From assembly GCA_945876405.1 (NCBI GenBank), contig CAMCOJ010000196.1, positions 1 through 5,029 of the forward strand: 5,029 bases of DNA. The letters are read 5' to 3'. The notes under the pieces are model-generated. The model did not search any database, was not told the DNA's origin, and saw only the letters and a program-made list of their open reading frames with translations. Numbering within the stretch: position 1 is the first letter of the stretch; each line of letters begins with the position of its first letter. Below are positions 1 to 3,969 of the stretch, piece after piece. A program made the position numbers and the translations under genes. Source of the stretch: an uncultured Ruminococcus sp. (GTDB lineage Bacteria; Bacillota; Clostridia; Oscillospirales; Ruminococcaceae).

Positions 1-46
1 TACACAAGGAGTATCGTCGGCAGCGTCAGATGTGTATAAGAGACAG
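1..46 (+). other. Illumina Nextera adapter contamination
   Basis: This is sequencing-library oligo, not genomic DNA. Bases 1-5 (TACAC) match the 3' end of the P5 oligo. Bases 6-13 (AAGGAGTA) match the 8-base i5 index known as S507/N507. Bases 14-27 (TCGTCGGCAGCGTC) match the read-1 adapter. Bases 28-46 match the 19-bp Tn5 mosaic end. The parts occur in library-construct order without mismatch. Genuine sequence therefore begins at about 47, and the window start is probably a contig end. The mosaic end should not be read as a natural Tn5 or transposon terminus. Confidence 0.98.
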
Positions 47-94
47 CTCATAAACGAACCGTCAACTAATTCATAATCAGAAAGGAAAATCAAT

Positions 95-283
95 ATGGAA
101 CTCGGAACAAGAATCAGTACACCTCGCTTCTGCACAGTAACAATCAGTGCAATATTTGAAAATAAATCAGACGCTATCAAATGCGGATATGTTGAACCGA
201 CATACGCAAAAATAGACGGTTGGGATATCAAAGGCAAGTCCGTTGATATGTACCACATGGAATTCGCAGCGATTAAAAAGTAA
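95..283 (+). CDS. small conserved-looking protein of unknown function (62 aa)
   Basis: A 62-residue soluble protein with no signal peptide, membrane segment or recognised catalytic motif. The start is ATG 95, with AAAGGA at 81-86 as ribosome binding site about 8 bases upstream. The N-terminal half has a compact, protein-like pattern (TPRFCTVTI, then an aromatic-rich stretch and GYVEPTY), and the C-terminus is basic (AAIKK). From memory this layout resembles small orphan proteins of Clostridia mobile elements, but I cannot name a family. It is the first gene after the adapter, so any promoter may lie beyond the contig end. A stem-loop follows at 302-322. It is real by start signal and composition; its function is unknown. 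Confidence 0.8.
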   Translation: MELGTRISTPRFCTVTISAIFENKSDAIKCGYVEPTYAKIDGWDIKGKSVDMYHMEFAAIKK

Positions 284-301
284 ATCGGACGAAATAGTAA
301 A

Positions 302-322
302 GCCGGAGAAAAGCTCTCCGGC
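302..322 (+). repeat. intergenic stem-loop, 8-bp GC-rich arms
   Basis: GCCGGAGA (302-309) pairs perfectly with TCTCCGGC (315-322) around the 5-base loop AAAGC. It sits between the genes at 95-283 and 346-540. No T run follows on either strand, so it is not a standard intrinsic terminator. An mRNA-processing or stability hairpin within an operon is more likely. Confidence 0.6.
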
Positions 323-345
323 AGAAAGATTAAGAGGTAAGAGTT

Positions 346-540
346 ATGGCTGAACAGATAATAGAAATATCAAGCAACGCAGCGGAAGAAATAATCGAAA
401 CACGCAAGCAGAAAGGACTGTTCTATTTAAAGGACGGAGATGTTTTCGTAGGGATAGATAACAGAGATGGGAACGCATGGACAGAGGATTTTAAAAGCCT
501 TGATGAATGTTTTAAATGGCTTTTAGATATAGCTTGCTAA
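346..540 (+). CDS. small acidic protein of unknown function (64 aa)
   Basis: A 64-residue acidic soluble protein. ATG 346 is preceded by AAGAGG (332-337) at 8 bases. Residues 1-24 look helical (EIIEISSNAAEEIIETRKQKG). The second half is a beta-type stretch, VFVGIDNRDGNAWTEDF, followed by a short helix SLDECFKWLLDI. The 'IDN.dG.awTE.F' plus terminal 'W-L' layout resembles small orphan proteins that I associate with gram-positive mobile elements; this is from memory. The stop at 538-540 directly abuts the ribosome binding site of the next gene, so the two are probably co-translated. No enzymatic or DNA-binding motif is visible. Confidence 0.8.
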   Translation: MAEQIIEISSNAAEEIIETRKQKGLFYLKDGDVFVGIDNRDGNAWTEDFKSLDECFKWLLDIAC

Positions 541-554
541 AGGAGAGAGTGAGT

Positions 555-746
555 ATGAAAAAGATTAAGTCACTAAAAGGTTGGGGCATATATCAGAACA
601 ACAAAAAGGAGATTCAGGAATACGGATTCAGCTATACAGTTATCCATCCTGAGAATATGGAGTATGCTTATATGTGTACTCCGTCAGATTCAGACATAGA
701 ATGTGATACACTGGAACAAGCTATTGACTGGATAAAGAATTACTAA
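555..746 (+). CDS. small protein of unknown function (63 aa)
   Basis: A 63-residue protein starting at ATG 555, with AAGGAG (540-545) upstream overlapping the stop of the preceding gene by one base. An upstream in-frame extension into that gene is possible but has no ribosome binding site of its own. The N-terminus is basic (MKKIKSLKGWGIYQNNKK), the middle is rich in aromatics (YGFSYTVIHPENMEYAYM), and the C-terminus is an acidic helix ending TLEQAIDWIKNY. That ending parallels SLDECFKWLLDI of the upstream gene, so the pair may be distant paralogues. No known domain is recognised. Confidence 0.78.
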   Translation: MKKIKSLKGWGIYQNNKKEIQEYGFSYTVIHPENMEYAYMCTPSDSDIECDTLEQAIDWIKNY

Positions 747-870
747 TCTCGTCAGAGCGAGAATAAACAGTCCATTAAGCTCTGAGCGTTCCGCCAGTAA
801 CGGCGGAGGTTGGAAGAAAGGGTATTTCACAGCCACCCTATTTATGTGCTGTGAAGAAAGATTTTCGGAG
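747..870 (+). promoter_or_regulatory. structured leader with tandem stem-loops before the gene at 881
   Basis: The 134-base gap holds several perfect inverted repeats. TCAGAGC 752-758 pairs with GCTCTGA 779-785. TCCGCC 790-795 pairs with GGCGGA 802-807 (loop AGTAAC). TTCACAGC 826-833 pairs with GCTGTGAA 848-855 (14-base loop). A fourth, AGGGT 819-823 with ACCCT 835-839, cannot form together with the third. A weaker TCTCG/CGAGA pair (747-751/758-762) competes with the first. The ribosome binding site GGAGGA (867-872) comes directly after the last stem. No T run and no convincing promoter were found. It may be a cis-regulatory leader or a small RNA; I do not recognise a known riboswitch. Confidence 0.45.
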
Positions 871-880
871 GATTACTTAT

Positions 881-1078
881 ATGCACAAACGTACACAAGA
901 TGAAAGAATATTCGGACGTTGGGTAGTCGTTATCGATAATACGGATATAGAGCGTTTTTACAAGGAAAAAGATGCTGAAGAATATAAACTATTCTGTATA
1001 AACAATGGCATGAACGCCTATATTCATTTGATCGAGACTGAATCCGAGGACGATAACTTTGAATACTATTTTGAATAA
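881..1078 (+). CDS. small acidic protein of unknown function (65 aa)
   Basis: A 65-residue protein. The start chosen is ATG 881, with GGAGGA (867-872) 8 bases upstream. An in-frame GTG at 851 lies inside the stem-loop arm 848-855 and has no ribosome binding site, so it is rejected. Residues 1-14 are basic (MHKRTQDERIFGRW) and lead into a short strand (WVVVIDNTD). A charged helix follows (RFYKEKDAEEYKLFC), and the tail is strongly acidic (ETESEDDNFEYYFE). There is no membrane segment or recognised motif. Translation may be controlled by the structured leader. The stop is 10 bases before the first copy of the palindrome at 1089-1109. Confidence 0.78.
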   Translation: MHKRTQDERIFGRWVVVIDNTDIERFYKEKDAEEYKLFCINNGMNAYIHLIETESEDDNFEYYFE

Positions 1079-1088
1079 TAGAGAGAAT

Positions 1089-1109
1089 ATTGTGTCAAAT
1101 TGACACAAT
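1089..1109 (+). repeat. palindromic site, copy 1 (candidate parS or operator)
   Basis: The core GTGTCAAATTGACAC (1092-1106) is a perfect palindrome around A1099, and here it extends to 10-bp arms (ATTGTGTCAA on the left). The same 15-base core recurs at 1365-1379 and 3085-3099. Copy 1 ends one base before the GGAGGT ribosome binding site of the gene at 1123, so a bound protein or the RNA hairpin could affect that gene. It resembles a dimer-binding site. It is not the classical chromosomal parS of Firmicutes, which is TGTTTCACGTGAAACA. Confidence 0.75.
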
Positions 1110-1122
1110 TGGAGGTCACGAT

Positions 1123-1395
1123 ATGAAAGTTGGTAAATATCAAATCGGAAGATATCATGGAATTATCAAGAAAATTTATGAAGATGGTACATATGATTAT
1201 GAAACAAGATTTTCTGATAAGAATGATTTCATGCAAAGTGCTCGTGCTATATCTTCTTTTTTAGGAGATTATGTTGGTTTATGCACTTCCGAACCTAAAA
1301 AACTTGTATCATACCGATATTTTATCGGTAAGGATAAAATCATTGAAGAATTAACAAAACAAGAGTGTCAAATTGACACACTTGAAAAGGGGTGA
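1123..1395 (+). CDS. hypothetical protein (90 aa) flanked by palindrome copies
   Basis: A 90-residue basic protein of unknown function. ATG 1123 follows GGAGGT (1111-1116) at a 6-base spacing. An in-frame TTG at 1090 would start inside the palindrome and lacks a ribosome binding site, so it is rejected. The sequence begins MKVGKYQIGRYHGIIKKIYEDGTYDY and is rich in Tyr, Lys and Ile, with no membrane segment or known motif. The final codons (Cys82-Gln-Ile-Asp-Thr86) are encoded by palindrome copy 2. By my count 72 of 240 bases (1141-1380) are G or C (30%), lower than sampled neighbouring stretches (about 35-43%). With flanking repeats, this hints at an acquired cassette, but that is inference. 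Confidence 0.75.
   Translation: MKVGKYQIGRYHGIIKKIYEDGTYDYETRFSDKNDFMQSARAISSFLGDYVGLCTSEPKKLVSYRYFIGKDKIIEELTKQECQIDTLEKG
1365..1379 (+). repeat. palindromic site, copy 2 (inside the 3' end of a gene)
   Basis: This is a perfect copy of GTGTCAAATTGACAC centred on A1372, 273 bases (91 codons) after copy 1. It lies wholly inside the end of the gene at 1123-1395. Unlike the other copies it does not extend past the 15-base core. It overlaps coding sequence and no promoter could be fitted to it. That fits a binding site used for DNA handling, such as partition, rather than a simple operator. Confidence 0.75.
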
Positions 1396-1418
1396 TTGGC
1401 AGTATTGACTCTAACAAA

Positions 1419-1453
1419 AAACAGCCTGCTTCTAACGAAAGAAACAGACTGCT
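1419..1453 (+). repeat. imperfect 12-bp direct repeat
   Basis: AAACAGCCTGCT (1419-1430) recurs as AAACAGACTGCT (1442-1453) with one mismatch and a 23-base period, about two helical turns. It lies at the start of the non-coding leader before the gene at 1543. It could be a pair of protein-binding half-sites, but nothing shows this directly. Confidence 0.45.
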
Positions 1454-1464
1454 AAGGTGTGATA

Positions 1465-1515
1465 CAGACCCCGAAAGGTCTGATAATTGTATTATACAGC
1501 TTTTCAGACCTTTCG
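1465..1515 (+). promoter_or_regulatory. leader with two mutually exclusive hairpins
   Basis: CAGACC (1465-1470) can pair with GGTCTG (1477-1482). Alternatively CGAAAGGTCTG (1472-1482) pairs perfectly over 11 bp with CAGACCTTTCG (1505-1515) across a 22-base loop. The middle segment is shared, so only one structure can form. This is an attenuator-like design upstream of the gene at 1543 and of the zinc/zipper protein and parA beyond it. No T run follows either stem, so transcription termination is not evident; RNA processing or a protein-binding hairpin is possible. No known riboswitch is recognised. Confidence 0.45.
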
Positions 1516-1542
1516 TCAAGAGTAAGGAAAGGAATGATATAT

Positions 1543-1992
1543 ATGAATGTGGTTGCAGGAATAGCTTACATATCGGCGATATGTTTTTTATTCTACAAAG
1601 CATTTCACAAGCAGGTAAGGGTTACATCCCAAGAAGATGATGAAGCGTTCGAACCAGAACAGACTATATCGTACAATACGATTGAAGAATACATAAACAG
1701 TCTGAATCAACTGAAAGAACGGTTGGATACTATCGAGCAGATGATAACCGATATTGAAGTATGCTCCCCTGATGAAGAGATAAAGAGCATAAAGGTATCA
1801 GTACCAAACAATCAAGGTAACTACAACAGCTATAACTTTATTGTTGACGGTGAAGACGATACAACATCAGATCTTTTAAGTATGCTGTACAACGAACGTC
1901 AAATGCTCCGTACTTCCCTGTACAAAGAACTTAACAATCCATGCTACCGTGCTAACGCAAACGGTAACGCAAACGATTATGTTTTTGAGTAG
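1543..1992 (+). CDS. membrane-anchored coiled-coil protein, function unknown (149 aa)
   Basis: A 149-residue protein. The start is ATG 1543, with GGAAAGGA (1526-1533) about 9 bases upstream; longer in-frame starts would translate the leader hairpins. Residues 3-18 form one hydrophobic segment (VVAGIAYISAICFLFY), followed by basic residues (K19, H22, K23, R26). That predicts an N-terminal anchor with the rest in the cytoplasm. An acidic linker leads to a likely coiled coil (about residues 46-72: EEYINSLNQLKERLDTIEQM). After a Ser/Asn-rich section comes a helix (LLSMLYNERQMLRTSLYKEL). The C-terminus holds the short repeat ANANGNAN. The stop overlaps the next gene's ribosome binding site, so it is probably in the operon with the zinc/zipper gene and parA. 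No family is recognised. Confidence 0.8.
   Translation: MNVVAGIAYISAICFLFYKAFHKQVRVTSQEDDEAFEPEQTISYNTIEEYINSLNQLKERLDTIEQMITDIEVCSPDEEIKSIKVSVPNNQGNYNSYNFIVDGEDDTTSDLLSMLYNERQMLRTSLYKELNNPCYRANANGNANDYVFE
1951..1974 (+). repeat. tandem 12-bp repeat encoding Ala/Gly-Asn-Ala-Asn
   Basis: GCTAACGCAAAC (1951-1962) is followed directly by GGTAACGCAAAC (1963-1974) with one mismatch. The unit encodes four residues, giving ANAN then GNAN near the C-terminus of the membrane-anchored protein. It is probably a small slippage duplication. Confidence 0.7.
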
Positions 1993-1999
1993 GGGAGGG
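1992..1999 (+). promoter_or_regulatory. ribosome binding site overlapping the upstream stop
   Basis: GGGGAGGG starts at the last base of the TAG stop (1990-1992) of the upstream gene and lies 5 bases before ATG 2005. The overlap suggests translational coupling between the membrane-anchored protein and the zinc/zipper protein. Confidence 0.75.
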
Positions 2000-2004
2000 C
2001 ATTT

Positions 2005-2268
2005 ATGAAAGAATTAAAATTTTGCGGACGTTGCGGAAGAATCATTTCAGATATAAATACAGCTGATTTTTACAGGCATATCTCAGTTAAATGGTGTGAC
2101 AACTGCTCAATGATAATCAAGCGAGAGCAAACAGCAGCCAGAGTAGCAGCGTTTAAAAAGCGTAAAAAAGCTAAGGACAAGTTTCGTGATGAACAGCTTG
2201 AACTGCTCAGAGAAGAAAACGAACTTCTTAGAAAAAACATCATTCAGTTAAGAGAAAATTTATCATAA
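2005..2268 (+). CDS. zinc-knuckle protein with basic region and leucine zipper (87 aa)
   Basis: An 87-residue small protein with three visible parts. First, two CxxC knuckles (C7-x-x-C10 and C31-x-x-C34) should bind one zinc ion. Second comes a strongly basic helix (about residues 39-61, with KKRKKAKDK at its core). Third is a heptad leucine zipper with L68, L75 and L82 (QLELLREENELLRKNIIQL). Basic region next to zipper is the layout of dimeric DNA-binding proteins, and a zinc ribbon often adds nucleic-acid contact. A role as a DNA-binding or regulatory partner of the downstream ParA is therefore reasonable but unproven. The start is ATG 2005, and parA begins 27 bases after the stop, consistent with one operon. 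I do not recognise a named family. Confidence 0.8.
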   Translation: MKELKFCGRCGRIISDINTADFYRHISVKWCDNCSMIIKREQTAARVAAFKKRKKAKDKFRDEQLELLREENELLRKNIIQLRENLS

Positions 2269-2295
2269 CAGATTAATCAACAGGAGGTAATTATC

Positions 2296-3072
2296 ATGAG
2301 TAAAATCATTTCAGTTTGTTCCGAAAAAGGCGGAGTGGGTAAAACTACTACAACAGTAAATATTGCTGCCGGACTTGTAAAGTTAGGTAAAAAAGTCCTG
2401 GTCATTGACCTCGATCAGCAGGGAAACGCAAGCCATGCTCTCGGATATATCAAGGACGGAAAGCCTACAATGTCAGAGGTAATATACAACGCTGCAGCAG
2501 GAATCGCAACAGATTACGCAAGCACAGTTCGTCACTCAAGCAATGGAGTGGACTATGTTCCTGCTTCACCAATGCTTACAAACATCACAACATTTATTGC
2601 AAGTGACAGCGACAGCAACTATGTTCTGAAAAGAGCGATGAAGAACAGCGTGTATGATGAATATGACTATATTCTGTTAGACTGCCGTACACTTCTTGAT
2701 TTGCTTGTCAGCAATGCTATGAACGCTTCAGACAGCGTTATTATTCCGGTTGAATGTGCAGTGTATTCATTTGACGGACTTACAAAAATGCTTAACAAGG
2801 TAATTTCCATTAACAACAGCACAAACCGTCAGCTGAGAGTGCTTGGTATACTGTTAAATAAATTCAACAGAACAAATGCAAGTACATCTATTGCTGATAG
2901 TGTTCGTGAGGGATATGGAAGTCTTACATTCAAAACAATCATTCCTTATTGTCCTGCACAGAGCGAAATGGCAGTAGTAAACCAGACTTGCTGTGTTAAT
3001 GATGAAAACAGTACAATGGGTAAAGCATATCTTGAAGTTGCAGAAGAAGTTTTACGCAGAGAAGAATCTTAA
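2296..3072 (+). CDS. parA: ParA/Soj-family partition ATPase
   Basis: A 258-residue deviant-Walker ATPase, close to the length of Soj-type ParA. It lacks the N-terminal helix-turn-helix extension of type Ia ParA. The start is ATG 2296 after AGGAGGT (2282-2288). The deviant Walker A is KGGVGKTT (residues 11-18, signature Lys11, catalytic-loop Lys16). Walker A' is VIDLDQQGN with D38 and D40. The Walker B Asp is D129 in YILLDC, but the normally following Pro-Pro is Arg-Thr (R131-T132). Later family-like stretches include VIIPVE, the RTN-containing region near residue 194 and KAYLEVAEEVL near the C-terminus. ParA proteins segregate DNA by ATP-driven nucleoid binding, together with a ParB bound at parS. 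A ParB-family gene lies 1.1 kb downstream, and a candidate site follows at 3084-3100. Confidence 0.95.
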   Translation: MSKIISVCSEKGGVGKTTTTVNIAAGLVKLGKKVLVIDLDQQGNASHALGYIKDGKPTMSEVIYNAAAGIATDYASTVRHSSNGVDYVPASPMLTNITTFIASDSDSNYVLKRAMKNSVYDEYDYILLDCRTLLDLLVSNAMNASDSVIIPVECAVYSFDGLTKMLNKVISINNSTNRQLRVLGILLNKFNRTNASTSIADSVREGYGSLTFKTIIPYCPAQSEMAVVNQTCCVNDENSTMGKAYLEVAEEVLRREES

Positions 3073-3083
3073 CAACAATGCAA

Positions 3084-3100
3084 TGTGTCAAATTGACACA
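3084..3100 (+). repeat. palindromic site, copy 3 (candidate parS/operator)
   Basis: TGTGTCAAATTGACACA is a perfect palindrome centred on A3092, with the same 15-base core as copies at 1092-1106 and 1365-1379. It lies 11 bases after the parA stop. Its right arm contains TTGACA (3093-3098), which is the -35 box of the promoter at 3093-3122. A protein bound here would block that promoter. Position beside parA also makes it the best single candidate for a centromere site. Confidence 0.78.
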
Positions 3101-3122
3101 CCATTCAAGTGTGTGGTATCAT
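3093..3122 (+). promoter_or_regulatory. sigma-A-type promoter overlapping palindrome copy 3
   Basis: The -35 box is a perfect TTGACA (3093-3098), followed by an 18-base spacer. An extended TGG (3114-3116) leads into the -10 box TATCAT (3117-3122), one mismatch from consensus. Transcription would start near 3129 and read into the gene at 3174. The -35 lies in the palindrome arm, so repression by the palindrome-binding protein is likely. Copies 1 and 2 carry the same TTGACA, but no fitting -10 follows them. Confidence 0.65.
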
Positions 3123-3173
3123 TAATAAGGAATTAAATCATAGGTTGTTGTATAATAAGGAGATTATATATTG

Positions 3174-3389
3174 ATGTTGGAAGCTATTAAAAAATTATGC
3201 AGAGATAACGAATACTTTTCTCAGGCAGGCGACGAAATGTTCCTTTACGGAAAAATGTTAGATATGATTTTTGACCGAAGATTTTCAAATCGTGATATTG
3301 CTGTTGCAATATGGTTATGCTCCAAGAACAAACCACTTGAGCAAATCGAAAAAGAAATATCGGCAATTAGATGTGAACCTCAACACTAA
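3174..3389 (+). CDS. small hypothetical protein (71 aa)
   Basis: A soluble helical protein of 71 residues (72 if it begins at TTG 3171). The ribosome binding site AAGGAG (3157-3162) is 8 bases from TTG 3171 and 11 from ATG 3174. I prefer ATG by codon preference, but the spacing favours TTG, so the start is uncertain by one codon. Predicted helices include EAIKKLCRDNEYF, a Met-rich stretch (EMFLYGKMLDMIF), and SNRDIAVAIWLCS followed by LEQIEKEISAI. There are no membrane segments or recognised motifs. It is expressed from the promoter at 3093-3122, so control by the palindrome-binding protein is plausible. Function is unknown. Confidence 0.78.
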   Translation: MLEAIKKLCRDNEYFSQAGDEMFLYGKMLDMIFDRRFSNRDIAVAIWLCSKNKPLEQIEKEISAIRCEPQH

Positions 3390-3420
3390 CACACTGTATT
3401 AAAGTTGTGTGCGAAAACTG

Positions 3421-3429
3421 TGATATGAT
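3421..3429 (+). promoter_or_regulatory. extended -10 promoter before the gene at 3460
   Basis: TGATATGAT matches the extended -10 pattern TGnTATAAT with one mismatch (-10 box TATGAT 3424-3429). No good -35 is visible about 17 bases upstream, as is common for extended -10 promoters. Transcription would start near 3436, giving a short leader before ATG 3460. Confidence 0.4.
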
Positions 3430-3459
3430 AATATTGTTCTCGAAAGAAAGGTGCTAATA

Positions 3460-3921
3460 ATGGATAGAGATAAAGTAAAGGTTGTGCATGATGGTCAGTC
3501 TAATCTCGCTCTTGTAGAAAAGCTGAGAGAAGTTCGAAATTATATTAAGGAAGATGTTCCCGAATGGCAGCAGCTTATAATTGTTGGAGGATTTGTTATT
3601 GATGTTATCAAAGAATTAAAGTGGAACGAACAACCAAAGTTCAGCAAGAGGAATTTAAAATGTGATGAAAAACCAGTTATGAGCTGTGACGAAATATGTG
3701 AGGGAGTAACATCGGCAGTAAATCATTATCTGTCTGTGCCGTATGCAGATGAATTTAATGCTGCATGGGAAGATTGGTATTTTGATGATACGGGCAAATA
3801 TGCTAACGTTGAAACCATATGGGATATGTATGATGTTATCAATGAGAAGCTTGAACAGAAGTATCCGAAGATTTTGGAATTAGAGAAAAAATATTTTTAT
3901 TCTGATATTGAAGAAGATTAA
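3460..3921 (+). CDS. hypothetical acidic protein (153 aa)
   Basis: A 153-residue soluble acidic protein of unknown function. The start chosen is ATG 3460, with AAAGGTG (3447-3453) 6 bases upstream. The in-frame GTG at 3451 lies inside that ribosome binding site and is rejected. The N-terminus is mixed-charge (DRDKVKVVHDGQ), followed by helices (LALVEKLREVRNYIKEDV) and one short hydrophobic stretch (LIIVGGFVIDVI) that is too short to be a membrane anchor. The second half is rich in Trp, Tyr, Asp and Glu (WEDWYFDDTGKY, then a helix ELEKKYFY) and ends in SDIEED. No catalytic or DNA-binding motif is seen. It lies between the parA-proximal site and parB, so a link to partition is only positional. 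Confidence 0.82.
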   Translation: MDRDKVKVVHDGQSNLALVEKLREVRNYIKEDVPEWQQLIIVGGFVIDVIKELKWNEQPKFSKRNLKCDEKPVMSCDEICEGVTSAVNHYLSVPYADEFNAAWEDWYFDDTGKYANVETIWDMYDVINEKLEQKYPKILELEKKYFYSDIEED

Positions 3922-3924
3922 TTG

Positions 3925-3953
3925 TTTAAGTGTGGCAGAATGCCACACTTAAA
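3925..3953 (+). repeat. perfect 13-bp inverted repeat
   Basis: TTTAAGTGTGGCA (3925-3937) is perfectly inverted at TGCCACACTTAAA (3941-3953) around GAA. It begins 3 bases after the stop of the gene at 3460-3921 and precedes the frame leading into parB. No T run follows, so a normal terminator is not supported, although the RNA stem would be strong. Its core (GTGTGGCA/TGCCACAC) resembles the three GTGTCAA/TTGACAC palindromes in shape but not in sequence. A dimeric regulator operator for the parB region, or a processing hairpin, are alternatives. Confidence 0.65.
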
Positions 3954-3969
3954 TGAAAGGAATGATAAC

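Noticed and set aside
28..46. 19-bp Tn5 mosaic end as a natural transposon terminus
   Set aside because: It is joined to the read-1 adapter, an index and the P5 tail, so it is library oligo.
302..322. Intrinsic terminator
   Set aside because: The stem is GC-rich, but no T run follows in either direction and the same-strand gene starts 24 bases later.
1090..1122. Upstream TTG start for the 1123 gene
   Set aside because: It would place the start codon in the palindrome and translate through the ribosome binding site GGAGGT. ATG 1123 has correct spacing.
1340..1603. Open frame on the minus strand (87 codons)
   Set aside because: It runs antisense to the end of the 1123-1395 gene, the leader hairpins and the start of the 1543 gene, has no supporting ribosome binding site that I could identify, and is Leu/Ser-rich in the manner of a shadow frame.
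1392..1640. Frame from GTG 1392, overlapping the previous stop as GTGA
   Set aside because: The ribosome binding bases lie too close to the GTG, it overlaps the membrane-segment codons of the 1543 gene by 98 bases, and its sequence is the read-through of the direct repeats and hairpins. It is kept as a possibility only for a coupled leader peptide.
1089..3100. CRISPR array
   Set aside because: The three palindrome copies are 273 and 1720 bases apart with genes between them, with no regular spacers.
3151..3156. Perfect TATAAT as a -10 box
   Set aside because: No -35 fits 16-18 bases upstream, and transcription would start at or inside the ribosome binding site AAGGAG (3157-3162). The promoter at 3093-3122 is better.
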